Positions 17,041-25,727 of a DNA stretch of 64,000 bases are shown here, piece by piece. Each line of letters opens with the position of its first letter. The stretch's first letter is position 1. The stretch is from Kribbella antiqua (GTDB lineage: Bacteria; Actinomycetota; Actinomycetes; Propionibacteriales; Kribbellaceae): assembly GCF_004345665.1 (NCBI RefSeq), contig NZ_SLWR01000005.1, positions 310,001-374,000 on the forward strand, in the 5' to 3' direction. The notes beneath the pieces are model-generated. The model was not told the DNA's origin, searched no databases, and saw nothing but the letters and a program-made list of their open reading frames with translations. The position numbers were made by a program, and so were the translations under genes.

Positions 17041-18548
17041 TGCTGTTCGCGGCCGCGTTCGCCGAACCAGCCGGCTAGGCGGCCGGCTCGGCTGACGGCG
17101 CGGAGGCGGCGGACGGTTTGGTCACGGAGCGGGCTGGGAGCGACCACCAGGAGGGAGTCGGCGGCGCGGAGGACGGTCCGCAGGTCGGGAACGAAGGCGC
17201 GGTCGCCACGGATCACCAGGGAGACAGACACGCCGGCTGGGAGCCGGAGCTCGCCGATTTCGACACCGGCCAGCCGCGATTCACTCGGGATGAACACCTG
17301 GAGCATGTCGGCGCCGAGCGACTCCAGCGGCGCCACGTCGATGTCCACCTCGTACGACGCGTTCTCGTCGAGCACCTTCAACCGCTTCGCGAGCCACGGC
17401 AGCGACGGCGCCTGAAGCAGTGTGAACAGGAACACCAGCACGAAGACCACGTCGAAGATCCGATCGGCCTGCGGCACATCCTCCGCCAGCGGAATCGTCG
17501 CCAGCACGATCGGCACCGCTCCGCGGAGACCGGCCCAGGAGATGAAGGTCTGCTCCTTCCACGGCAGGCGGAACGGCGCCGCCGACGCCGCGACCGACGC
17601 GAACCGACCGACCACCGTCACCGCGATCCCGATCACCAGAGCGACCAGCACGTCGTTCCACTCGATCCGCTCGGGCGACGCCAGCAGGCCCAGCATCACG
17701 AACAGCCCGATCTGGGCCAGCCACGCGATCCCGTCCACAAACGACCGAGTGGCCATCCGGTGCGGCAACTCGGCCCGCCCGAGGATCAACGACGTCACGT
17801 AGACAGCCGCGAAGCCCGACACGTGCAACAGCACCGCTCCACCGGCGTACGAGAGAATCGCCACCGAGAGAACGGCCAGCGGGTACAGACCCGCCGAGCC
17901 GAGCGCGACCCGGCGGATGACGCCGACGCTGATCCAGCCGATCAGGAACCCGAACAGGGCACCGACCACGAGCTCGTAGACCACCAGCCCGCTGAAGTGC
18001 AGCAGACCCTTCTCGCCCACCTCACCGGTGCTGACCAGGGTGACGAGCAGGACCGTCGGAGCGTCGTTCAGACCGGACTCCGCCTCCAGCGCTCCCCGCA
18101 ATCGCGGCCGGATCGGGACCCGCCGCAGTACGGAGAAGACCGCTGCGGCGTCTGTAGGCGACGTGACCGCACCGAGCAGTACGGCGAGCTGCCAGTCGAG
18201 CCCGAGCCCGAAATGCGCCACACACGCGACCACACCCACGCTGACCGCGACTCCGAGCGTCGCCAGTACGACGCCGAGCGGCATCACTGGGCGTACTTCG
18301 TTCCAGCGGGTGGTCAGACCGCCCTCGGTCAGGATCACCACCAGCGCCGCGAACCCGAGGGCGTGCGCGAGCTGGGCGTCCTCGAAGTGGATCTGACCCG
18401 GCCCCGAATCACCGAGCAGCAGCCCGATCAGGAGGTAGATGAGCAGCGAAGGGAGCCCGAACCGCCCGGTCAGCCGCACCGCGACGATCGCGACCAGCAG
18501 CACCCCGGCACCGGCCAGGAGAATCCGGTCCAGCTCCGCAACATCCAC
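17037..18548 (-). CDS. CPA1-type potassium/proton antiporter with TrkA_C-like tail
   Basis: The 503-residue protein has about 12 membrane helices of the Na+/H+ exchanger fold. The ion-site region is SPTDAAAVFSVLRRVPI, followed by LRGALEAESGLNDAPTVLL and SWAGLRGAVPIVLATIPL. The cytoplasmic tail (about 410-490) is a TrkA_C-like domain (GVEIGELRLPAGVSVSLVIRGD). This layout matches the NhaP2/CvrA potassium/proton antiporters. It should exchange cations for protons at the membrane. The 3' end overlaps the convergent LytR_C gene. Confidence 0.88.
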   Translation of the reverse strand: MDVAELDRILLAGAGVLLVAIVAVRLTGRFGLPSLLIYLLIGLLLGDSGPGQIHFEDAQLAHALGFAALVVILTEGGLTTRWNEVRPVMPLGVVLATLGVAVSVGVVACVAHFGLGLDWQLAVLLGAVTSPTDAAAVFSVLRRVPIRPRLRGALEAESGLNDAPTVLLVTLVSTGEVGEKGLLHFSGLVVYELVVGALFGFLIGWISVGVIRRVALGSAGLYPLAVLSVAILSYAGGAVLLHVSGFAAVYVTSLILGRAELPHRMATRSFVDGIAWLAQIGLFVMLGLLASPERIEWNDVLVALVIGIAVTVVGRFASVAASAAPFRLPWKEQTFISWAGLRGAVPIVLATIPLAEDVPQADRIFDVVFVLVFLFTLLQAPSLPWLAKRLKVLDENASYEVDIDVAPLESLGADMLQVFIPSESRLAGVEIGELRLPAGVSVSLVIRGDRAFVPDLRTVLRAADSLLVVAPSPLRDQTVRRLRAVSRAGRLAGWFGERGREQH

Positions 18549-18603
18549 GTGGGGCCCTCTCCTGCATCAGGTCCCGAGCGACTGCATCAGGTCCAGAGAG
18601 ACG

Positions 18604-18634
18604 AAAACCCTGACGCATCACACAGCATCAGGGT
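18604..18634 (-). terminator. Rho-independent terminator of tRNA-Ser
   Basis: On the minus strand ACCCTGA (18628-18634) pairs with TCAGGGT (18607-18613), followed by TTTT. It lies 30 bases beyond the tRNA 3' end. A direct repeat of TGCATCAGGTCC lies further along, near 18563 and 18581. Confidence 0.75.
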
Positions 18635-18663
18635 CTCCGGCCTTCTGCCACCCTACGGGTGGT

Positions 18664-18754
18664 TGGCGGTGGCGGAGGGATTTGAACCCTCGGACGGGGG
18701 TTGCCCGTCACGCGCTTTCGAGGCGCGCTCCTTCGGCCGCTCGGACACGCCACC
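18664..18754 (-). tRNA. tRNA-Ser(CGA)
   Basis: The acceptor arms GGTGGCG and CGCCACC pair, the discriminator is G, and the 3' CCA is encoded (18664-18666). The long variable arm (GACGGGCAACCCCCGTC) marks a class II tRNA. The anticodon loop CCTCGAAA gives anticodon CGA, which reads the serine codon UCG. The T arm has GGTTCAAATCC. Confidence 0.97.
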
Positions 18755-18767
18755 GCCGCAGAGGCTA

Positions 18768-19274
18768 TCAAGGTCTGTGCCCGATGAAGAAATCGCGTAG
18801 CCGCGCGCCCGCTTCGTCGGCCATCACGCCGCCCACGACTTCGGGCCGATGGTTCAGCCGACGGTCCCGGACGACGTCCCACAACGAGCCGACGGCACCC
18901 GCCTTCTCGTCGTACGCCGCGAAGATCAGCCGGTCCAGCCGGGACAGCACGATCGCGCCCGCGCACATCGTGCACGGCTCCAGCGTGACGACGATCGTGC
19001 AGCCGGTCAGCCGCCACTCGCCGACGCTCCGAGCGGCCTCGCGGATCGCCAGCACCTCCGCGTGCGCGGTCGGGTCGCCGGTCGCCTCCCGCTCGTTGTG
19101 GCCGCGGCCGATCACCTGACCGTCGGCGTCCATGACGATCGCGCCGATCGGTACGTCGGGCAGCGCCTTCTCGCCTTCCTCGAGCGCCAGCCGCATCAGC
19201 CGGGCCCATTCGCGCTGGATCGCTGGGCTAACCAAGGGCTTCGATCGCCTCGTGGAACTGGTTGCCGAAGCCAA
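18768..19274 (-). CDS. tadA: tRNA-specific adenosine deaminase TadA
   Basis: This enzyme converts adenosine-34 to inosine in the tRNA-Arg(ACG) wobble position. The zinc site is HAE (71-73) and PCTMC (100-104), as in cytidine/adenosine deaminases, and Glu73 is the proton shuttle. There is no good ATG. The TTG at 19272-19274 overlaps the upstream gene by 47 bases, and a second TTG at 19233-19235 overlaps its stop region and is also credible. The length of about 155-168 residues fits the family. It is coupled to the TadA-associated protein, a typical actinobacterial pair. Confidence 0.92.
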   Translation of the reverse strand: MASATSSTRRSKPLVSPAIQREWARLMRLALEEGEKALPDVPIGAIVMDADGQVIGRGHNEREATGDPTAHAEVLAIREAARSVGEWRLTGCTIVVTLEPCTMCAGAIVLSRLDRLIFAAYDEKAGAVGSLWDVVRDRRLNHRPEVVGGVMADEAGARLRDFFIGHRP

Positions 19275-19701
19275 GCGTCTCGGCGATCTCCTCGAGCATC
19301 TCCTCCGGGTAGAGGTCGACGTCGTCGCAGAGCGCGCCCAGGTCCATCGCGCTCATGCCGAGGTCGGCGATGATGCCGAGATCGCCGGCCGGGACCTGCT
19401 CGTCGTCGTCATCGGCCAGTGGGATGTCGAGCTCGTCGACCACCTGCCGGGCCAGCGGCCACTCGGTCGCGGCGGTGACGTCGGAGATCAGCAACCGGGC
19501 CCGGCCGCCGATCACCCGGAGCAGGATGAAGAAGTCCTCGTCGACCGAGATCATCCCCAGCACGCCGGCCTCGCCGGGGTAGCGCCGGAGCGCGGACACC
19601 AGGGTGGACAGCTCGGGTTCACCGCGCAGCACCAGCGGTGTGACGGTCCAGACCCCGTCCTCGGTGTAAGCGGCGACCGCGAAATCGAGATCGGTGGTCA
19701 T
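19228..19701 (-). CDS. tRNA adenosine deaminase-associated protein
   Basis: The ATG at 19699-19701 gives a 157-residue protein starting MTTDLDFAVAAYTEDGVW; a GTG 24 bases upstream is an alternative start. It is acidic with a conserved core (PGEAGVLGMISVDEDFFILLRV, here as pattern) and an acidic loop DDDDEQVPAGD. It belongs to the actinobacterial family found next to tadA, whose function is unknown. It overlaps tadA, so the two are co-expressed. Confidence 0.85.
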   Translation of the reverse strand: MTTDLDFAVAAYTEDGVWTVTPLVLRGEPELSTLVSALRRYPGEAGVLGMISVDEDFFILLRVIGGRARLLISDVTAATEWPLARQVVDELDIPLADDDDEQVPAGDLGIIADLGMSAMDLGALCDDVDLYPEEMLEEIAETLGFGNQFHEAIEALG

Positions 19702-19817
19702 CGGCCCTGCCGTGGCATCAGACACCGCCTCATCGTCGCAGAATCCCGCCGGACGCGGGAGGTTTTCCGGTTTCGACGTGATATCAGTACCACCAACACC
19801 CCTGGTCCGGCGATCCA

Positions 19818-19905
19818 CGTTTGGTGGGTTCACCCATCAAACGGTGGGTTCGCCCCCCGAATACCGGCGGGGAACCCACAAGCTCGTGGGTGAACCCACC
19901 AAACG
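19818..19905. repeat. GTGGGTTC-type nested hairpin repeat, copy 1
   Basis: The 19-base outer arms (19818-19836, 19887-19905; CGTTTGGTGGGTTCACCCA and its complement) are perfect. An inner hairpin pairs GTGGGTTC (19844-19851) with GAACCCAC (19872-19879). Each outer arm is also itself a small palindrome (GTGGGT-TC-ACCCAC), so alternative folds compete. Related copies lie at 44.1-44.5 kb. Confidence 0.85.
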
Positions 19906-19920
19906 CGGAGGGCATCGCGG

Positions 19921-20091
19921 TCAGTGGTGGTACGTCGCTCTGCGCATCGCCTCACGGAGCTGGCGGACCTTGGCCCGGCGTGGTGCGATCCGGTCTCGCA
20001 GGGCGCGGGCCTCTTCCAGCTCACGCAGAAAGGCCGCCCGGCGGCGCAGGCGGTCCAGTTGTTCGGGGGTCTTGCCCGAGTTCTCCGTCAT
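19921..20091 (-). CDS. Small conserved actinobacterial basic protein (56 aa)
   Basis: It starts at the ATG at 20089-20091 ([20 protein letters not shown]). The 56 residues are highly charged and helical ([29 protein letters not shown]). Near-identical short proteins occur in many Streptomyces and relatives from memory; no function is known to me. It is divergent from upp. Confidence 0.8.
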   Translation of the reverse strand: MTENSGKTPEQLDRLRRRAAFLRELEEARALRDRIAPRRAKVRQLREAMRRATYHH

Positions 20092-20222
20092 CGGCGTACT
20101 CCCTGAGGGGCGGACAGGGCAGAAATCCGGTCGTGAAGAGGCTGCCCAAAAATCAGGCACAGTCGATTCTTCCAGCGGGCGAGCTTTCCCGCCGCGAATC
20201 GCCGACGGTAGCGTTCCGGCTT

Positions 20223-20864
20223 ATGCAGATCCTCGTTGTGGACCACCCGCTCGTCGCCCACAAGCTCACCGCGCTGCGGGACGAGCGCACGGACTCACCC
20301 ACCTTCCGGCGGCTGACCGAGGAGCTCGTCACGCTGCTCGCGTACGAGGCGACCCGCGACGTCCGGACCGGACCGGTCACGGTCCAGACGCCGGTGGCCG
20401 AGGCCCAGGGCGTCAAACTCACCTCGCCGAAGCCGCTCGTCGTACCGATCCTGCGGGCCGGTCTCGGCATGCTGGAGGGGATGACCCGGCTGCTGCCGAC
20501 CGCGGAGGTCGGTTTCCTCGGCATGGTCCGCAACGAGGAGACGCTGATGGCATCGACGTACGCCGAACGCCTGCCGGAGGACCTGTCCGGGCGCCAGTGC
20601 TACGTCCTCGACCCGATGCTGGCGACCGGTGGCACGCTGGCCGCGGCGATTCAGTTCCTGGTGGAGCGCGGCGCCGACCACATCACCGCGATCTGCCTGC
20701 TCGCCGCCCCCGAGGGCGTGGAGCGCATCGAGCGCGAGCTGGCCGAACTCGCCGTACCGTGCAACCTCGTCATCGCCGGCATGGATGCACACCTGAACGA
20801 CAAGGGCTACATCGTGCCGGGGTTGGGCGACGCCGGCGACCGCCTCTACGGCGTCGCGCAGTAA
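20223..20864 (+). CDS. upp: Uracil phosphoribosyltransferase
   Basis: Upp makes UMP from uracil and PRPP in pyrimidine salvage. The 213-residue protein has the PRPP loop [11 protein letters not shown] (128-138), PILRAGLGM near residue 75-83 and the C-terminal uracil-site motif [11 protein letters not shown]. Length and motifs are complete. The stop codon touches the stop of the convergent SGNH remnant. Confidence 0.96.
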   Translation: MQILVVDHPLVAHKLTALRDERTDSPTFRRLTEELVTLLAYEATRDVRTGPVTVQTPVAEAQGVKLTSPKPLVVPILRAGLGMLEGMTRLLPTAEVGFLGMVRNEETLMASTYAERLPEDLSGRQCYVLDPMLATGGTLAAAIQFLVERGADHITAICLLAAPEGVERIERELAELAVPCNLVIAGMDAHLNDKGYIVPGLGDAGDRLYGVAQ

Positions 20865-21455
20865 CTACAGCTCGGCTTCTGCGAGATCGGCCAGTACGGC
20901 GTAGCCGGCGTCAGACGGGTGGGCGTCGCCGTCCCGGCAGAGCAGGGTGTACGTGCACAGCGCCGCACCGCCGTTGGCGTCGAAGACGGGCATCGGGTTG
21001 ACGAACTTCGCCCGGGCTCGCTGAGCCGCGTCGGCCATGGCCTGGTTGAGCGCGGTGAAGATCGGTCCGGTGATCGCGAACGCACCGACGTTGACGTCGT
21101 ACGCGCCGATCACGACGAGATCCGCATCCGGCGCCGCTGCCCGCAGCTTCTGCAGGATGTTGTCCAGATTGCCGGCCAGCCGGGCGATCGCCGCGGGGGC
21201 GCCGTCGATGATGCACTGAACGTTTCCGTTGCATGACGCAACGAATGCGTTGGCGTCGTTGCCCCACAACGACAGTGTGACAAGGTCGACGCGACCGCGG
21301 TGGGCGTGGAGGAACTGGGTCGCGGCGTCCAACTGCGGACCGGCGTACGGATCGTGCAACGGGAAGCCGGCCGCGCTCCACGGACATGGACCAGCGACGA
21401 AGCCCTGGGCCCCGTGTTCACCCAATGGTGGCGACCCCGGGCAGGTAGGGCAAGG
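20865..21455 (-). pseudogene. 5'-truncated SGNH/GDSL hydrolase
   Basis: The frame encodes the middle and C-terminal parts of a secreted SGNH hydrolase: CPWSAAGFPLHDPYAG, LVTLSLWGNDANAF (block III Asn) and the catalytic Asp/His block DGDAHPSDAGY. The signal peptide and GDS block with the nucleophilic Ser, roughly 70-80 residues, are absent. Immediately upstream the frame runs into the menB stop codon (21456-21458), leaving no room for them. It has only weak start codons (TTG at 21425). A deletion that joined menB to the hydrolase interior explains this best. Confidence 0.75.
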
Positions 21456-22358
21456 TCAGAAGGCGTAGGGGTATGGCGACCAGTCGGCGGGGCGCTTTTC
21501 GAGGAAGGAGTCGCGGCCTTCGGCGGCTTCGTCGGTGCCGTAGGCCAGGCGGGTGGCTTCGCCGGCGAAGAGTTGCTGGCCGACCAGGCCGTCGTCGATC
21601 AGGTTGAACGCGTACTTCAGCATCCGCTGCGCGGTCGGCGACTTCGCGCAGATCTTCTTGCCCCACTCGAGTGCCGTCGCCTCCAGCTCGGCGTGCGGCA
21701 CGACCTTGTTCACCATGCCCATCCGGTAGGCGTCCTCGGCGGAGTACTCGTCGCCGAGGAAGAAGATCTCCCGCGCGAACTTCTGCCCGACCTGCCGGGC
21801 CAGATACGCCGACCCGAAGCCGCCGTCGAACGACGCGACATCCGCGTCCGTCTGCTTGAACCGCGCATGCTCCGCCGAGGCCAGCGTCAGGTCGGCGACC
21901 ACGTGCAGGCTGTGCCCGCCACCCGCGGCCCATCCCGGTACGACGCAGATGACGACCTTCGACATGAACCGGATCAATCGTTGCACCTCGAGGATGTGCA
22001 ACCGGCCCGCTTTCGCCGGATCGATCGTCTCGGCCGTGGTCCCCTCGGCGTACTTGTAACCGTCCTTGCCCCGGATCCGCTGGTCACCGCCCGAGCAGAA
22101 CGCCCACCCGCCGTCCCGCGGCGACGGCCCGTTGCCGGTCAGCAGCACGCACCCGACGTCGGTCGACATCCGCGCGTGGTCGAGCACCCGGTACAACTCG
22201 TCCACGGTGTGCGGCCGGAACGCGTTCCGCACCTCGGGCCGGTTGAAGGCGATACGCACCACACCGGCGTCGACGGCCCGGTGGTACGTGATGTCGGTCA
22301 GGTCGAACCCGTCCACCTGCTTCCAGGCCGACGGGTCGAAGATCTCGGAAACGGTCAC
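21456..22358 (-). CDS. menB: 1,4-dihydroxy-2-naphthoyl-CoA synthase (MenB)
   Basis: MenB closes the second ring in menaquinone synthesis, converting O-succinylbenzoyl-CoA. The 300-residue crotonase-fold protein carries MenB signatures: NRPEVRNAFRPHTVDEL, FCSGGDQRIRG (oxyanion loop), VPGWAAGGGHSLHVV and FDGGFGSAYLARQVG with the catalytic Asp. It ends in the typical SPYPYAF-type tail. No other men gene is in the window. The gene directly abuts a truncated hydrolase on its 3' side. Confidence 0.95.
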   Translation of the reverse strand: MTVSEIFDPSAWKQVDGFDLTDITYHRAVDAGVVRIAFNRPEVRNAFRPHTVDELYRVLDHARMSTDVGCVLLTGNGPSPRDGGWAFCSGGDQRIRGKDGYKYAEGTTAETIDPAKAGRLHILEVQRLIRFMSKVVICVVPGWAAGGGHSLHVVADLTLASAEHARFKQTDADVASFDGGFGSAYLARQVGQKFAREIFFLGDEYSAEDAYRMGMVNKVVPHAELEATALEWGKKICAKSPTAQRMLKYAFNLIDDGLVGQQLFAGEATRLAYGTDEAAEGRDSFLEKRPADWSPYPYAF

Positions 22359-22374
22359 GCAGTGAGCATATTTC

Positions 22375-22539
22375 AGAGGGTGTCTGGGAGCTCTGCGCCG
22401 TCGCGAGCAGGTGCTCGGCGGAGTGCCTCGGTGCGCTGGAGGGGAGGCCTCGATGTGGTTTCATCGTGGCCTTTCCTCCAGCGCAGCGAGGTGCCCGCCG
22501 AGTGCCGCGCAGTAGGCGCAGAGCTCCCAGACACCCTCT
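22375..22539. repeat. 165-base near-perfect hairpin between lacI and menB
   Basis: Perfect 25-base outer arms (22375-22399, 22515-22539) are followed inwards by more complementary blocks: CTCGGCGG, TGC-CTCG, GCGCTGGAGG and AGGCC. A small loop (about TCGATGTGGTTTCATCGT) closes the structure. The right arm ends on the lacI stop codon. It may be a terminator or a remnant of a miniature mobile element. Confidence 0.85.
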
Positions 22540-23552
22540 TAGCCCCGCGCGGTGCTCTCCCGCAGTACGACGGAAGCCTTGAACGTCTCGGTGGTCGCCT
22601 CGCCGCCCTCGATCGCGAGCTCGAGCGCGCGACGCCCCATCTGCTCCAGCGGCAGCCGGACCGTGGTCAGCCCCGGCCACACGTCCCGCAACGTGGCGAT
22701 GTCGTCGAACCCGGCCACCCCTAGATCCTTCGGTACGTCGACCCCGCGAGCCCGCAGCGCCGACATCGCGCCGACCGCCATCACGTCGTTCACCGCGAAC
22801 ACACAGTCCAGGTCGACCTTGCGATCCAGCAGCACCTCGGCAGCGGCGTACCCACCATCACGGGTGAACTCGCCCGCCTCCACCGCCACCGGCTCGAGCC
22901 CGGCCTCCGACAGCCCGTCGACGAATCCGTCCCGCCGATCCCGCGCCGTCGCCAGCCCTTCAGGCCCACCCAGTACGGCGAACTTCCGCCACCCGAGACC
23001 CACCAGCGAACGGGCCAACTCGGCTGCACCCGAACGGTTGTCGGGCTCGATCGTGTGCGCCGGCATCCCGGACTGGCTCACCAGCGCCAAGCCGGCACCG
23101 GAGTTGAGGAACGTCTCGACCTCGTTCGCGGTCCGCTCCAGGCTCTCGGCATCGGTCCGCCGGCTGCCGATCATCACCGCCGCGCGGGCTCGTTGCGCGC
23201 GCAACGACGACAGATAGGCGATCTCGCGATCCGCGTCCCGGAACGTGCTGGCCATCATCACCAGCAAGCCGCGCTCGTCGGCCGCGCGCATCACGCCGTT
23301 CGCGATCGCCGCGAAATATGGGTCCTCGATGTCGTGGACCAGAATGCCGACCACGTTGGTGGACGACTTGGCCAGCGCCTGCGCCTGCGCGTTCGGCGTA
23401 TAGCCGAGCTCGTCGGCGGCGGCCTTGACCCGTTCCTGCAGCTCCGGACGGGGCACCCGGTCCCCGCCGTTGAGCACACGGGAGGCGGTCGCGACCGACA
23501 CACCCGCGCGCTGTGCCACATCCAGCAATGTCACCGGCGCTCGCAGATTCAC
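22539..23552 (-). CDS. LacI-family transcriptional regulator
   Basis: The GTG at 23550-23552 has a GGGTAGG ribosome-binding site and gives 337 residues. The N-terminal helix-turn-helix is VTLLDVAQRAGVSVATASRVLNG (about residues 6-28, pattern), with the hinge helix YTPNAQAQALA. The periplasmic-binding-like domain includes VVGILVHDIEDPYFA and VAGFDDIATL. It should repress sugar genes via palindromic operators. No sugar gene adjoins it; the divergent neighbour is a secreted dipeptidyl-peptidase, so the target is open. Confidence 0.88.
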   Translation of the reverse strand: MNLRAPVTLLDVAQRAGVSVATASRVLNGGDRVPRPELQERVKAAADELGYTPNAQAQALAKSSTNVVGILVHDIEDPYFAAIANGVMRAADERGLLVMMASTFRDADREIAYLSSLRAQRARAAVMIGSRRTDAESLERTANEVETFLNSGAGLALVSQSGMPAHTIEPDNRSGAAELARSLVGLGWRKFAVLGGPEGLATARDRRDGFVDGLSEAGLEPVAVEAGEFTRDGGYAAAEVLLDRKVDLDCVFAVNDVMAVGAMSALRARGVDVPKDLGVAGFDDIATLRDVWPGLTTVRLPLEQMGRRALELAIEGGEATTETFKASVVLRESTARG

Positions 23553-23700
23553 AGGCCTACCCTTTCGTGCGCACTCCCCCTGGGCGGTGGCGGTCACCCT
23601 ATCGGAACTAGTCCACCATTACGCTTCGTGTTGAGGAAGTGGCTGCCAATATCGTCAGCAACCTGGCTTTGCGGGCGCTGAGTGACTAGCCTTCCCAGCC

Positions 23701-25647
23701 ATGACGACCGTCCGCGCCAGGGTGACCGTCCTGGTCTCGTCCACCGTGCTCAGCCTGGCGACCGTCACCGGTACCGCTTCGGCTGTCCGGATCCCGGATG
23801 ACCCCGGCGCGATGACCGGTCCTGCCCCGATCAGCAGCAGCCCGGGCGTCCCGCCGTACGTCGATCCGGCCTCGAACAGCACCCAGCCGGTCTACGACTA
23901 CGCCGACGCGATCCGCGAGTCCGTGTACGTCGACACCACGATGGACACCGACTCCGACGGCAAGAACGACGTGGTCGCCGTCGACATCGTCCGGCCGCGC
24001 GAGACCCAGGCCGACGGGCTGAAGATCCCGGTCATCATGGACGCGTCGCCGTACTTCTCCTGCTGCGGGCGCGGCAACGAGAGCGAGAAGAAGACGTACG
24101 ACGAGAACGGCGTCATCCAGAAGATGCCTCTCTTCTACGACAACTACTTCGTCCCGCGCGGATACGCCATGGTCGGTGTCGACATCGTCGGCACCGGCCG
24201 CTCGACCGGCTGCGGCGACGTCGGAGGCAAGGACGAGATCGACTCGGTCGTCGCGGTGATCGACTGGCTCAACGGCCGCAACACCGCCCACACCGGGGAC
24301 GGTTCACCGGTGACAGCCTCGTGGACGAACGGCGCGGTCGGCATGATCGGCAAGTCGTACGACGGCACGCTGGCCAACGGTGTCGCGGCGACCGGCGTTG
24401 AAGGCCTGAAGACGATCGTGCCGATCTCGGCGATCTCCTCGTGGTACGACTACACCCGCTCCGGCGGCGTCCCGTACTCCGACGACTACATGCCCTGGCT
24501 GGGCGGGTACGTCGGCCACGACACGCCCGCGTGTGACGCCGTACGCGCGGATCTCGGCGACGACGACGATGACGAGACCGGCGACTACACCGCCTTCTGG
24601 GCTTCACGCGATTATCTGAAGGACGCGTCGAAGGTGAAGGCGTCGGTCTTCATGACGCACGGTCTGAGCGACTACAACGTCCAGACGAACCACTTCGCGT
24701 CGTGGTGGGCGGCGCTGGCTCGCAACGACGTACCGCGGAAGCTGTGGCTGGGGCTCGAGGACCACGTCGATCCTTTTGAGTTCCGCCGCGAGGCGTGGGT
24801 CGATGAGCTGCACAAGTGGTTCGACTACTGGCTGCAGGATCTGCCGAACGGCGTGATGAAGGAGCCGATGGCGTCGGTCGAGACCGCTCCCGACGTATGG
24901 CGCGACTACAAGACCTGGCCGGCCGTGAACCGCGCTCTGCCGGTGCCGCTGTCCGCCGGAAAACTAGGTGCCCAGGGCAAGGGAACCGTCACGATCACGG
25001 ACGATCCCGACCTGACCGAGGACGACATCGTCGCGGAGCCGTCGCAAGTAATCGCCGGCCGCCAGATGTTCCTGTCCGCACCGCTGCCGGCGTCGATCCG
25101 GATCAGCGGCACACCATCGGTCACCTTGAAGATCAAGTCCGACTCGACCACCACCCCGGTCACAGCACGACTGATCGAGTACGGCGAAGCCGAGCGGTAC
25201 TCCGGCATTCGCCGTACCACTGAAAGCACCTGCGAAGGTGAAAGCGTGGACTTCGACGACAGCTGCTACTTCACCGTCGAGAAGCTCACCTCGGAAAGCG
25301 ACCACGGCATCGTCAGCCGCGGCTGGATCGACGCCGCGCACTCCAAGTCGCTGAGCGACCCGACGCCGCTCACCCCCGGCAAGTGGTCCACCGTCACGGT
25401 CCCGCTCCGCGCCCAGGACGAGATCATCCCGAAGGGTCGCATCCTCGGCCTCGCCGTCACCTTGAGCGACACCGAATGGACCACCCCGAACGACACCGGC
25501 GCGACGATCGACATCGACCTGTCGGCAAGCAAACTCAACCTCCCCGTCACGTCCGGCACCATCTCCGCCCCCACCAAACCTCAGCCCATCGACGTAGACA
25601 TCACCACGCCCACCCAACGCCCCGACCTCCACGACCCAACCAACTGA
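23701..25647 (+). CDS. Secreted X-Pro dipeptidyl-peptidase (S15, CocE/NonD family)
   Basis: This 648-residue protein has a signal peptide (about 1-28), an alpha/beta-hydrolase domain and a C-terminal jelly-roll domain. Ser219 in GMIGKSYDGTL is the nucleophile, GLSDYNVQ holds the catalytic Asp, and LWLGLEDHVDP holds the His. The sequence GVDIVGTGRSTGCGD is typical of S15 peptidases. It releases Xaa-Pro dipeptides from peptide N-termini outside the cell. It is monocistronic and divergent from the LacI regulator. Confidence 0.88.
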   Translation: MTTVRARVTVLVSSTVLSLATVTGTASAVRIPDDPGAMTGPAPISSSPGVPPYVDPASNSTQPVYDYADAIRESVYVDTTMDTDSDGKNDVVAVDIVRPRETQADGLKIPVIMDASPYFSCCGRGNESEKKTYDENGVIQKMPLFYDNYFVPRGYAMVGVDIVGTGRSTGCGDVGGKDEIDSVVAVIDWLNGRNTAHTGDGSPVTASWTNGAVGMIGKSYDGTLANGVAATGVEGLKTIVPISAISSWYDYTRSGGVPYSDDYMPWLGGYVGHDTPACDAVRADLGDDDDDETGDYTAFWASRDYLKDASKVKASVFMTHGLSDYNVQTNHFASWWAALARNDVPRKLWLGLEDHVDPFEFRREAWVDELHKWFDYWLQDLPNGVMKEPMASVETAPDVWRDYKTWPAVNRALPVPLSAGKLGAQGKGTVTITDDPDLTEDDIVAEPSQVIAGRQMFLSAPLPASIRISGTPSVTLKIKSDSTTTPVTARLIEYGEAERYSGIRRTTESTCEGESVDFDDSCYFTVEKLTSESDHGIVSRGWIDAAHSKSLSDPTPLTPGKWSTVTVPLRAQDEIIPKGRILGLAVTLSDTEWTTPNDTGATIDIDLSASKLNLPVTSGTISAPTKPQPIDVDITTPTQRPDLHDPTN

Positions 25648-25727
25648 GCCAGTCTCCCCACGCGCCGCGAGTGCAGAAGGACAGGAGGTAGTCCGGCAAT
25701 CGGGAGTGCGGTGTTAGCTTGGCGGGC

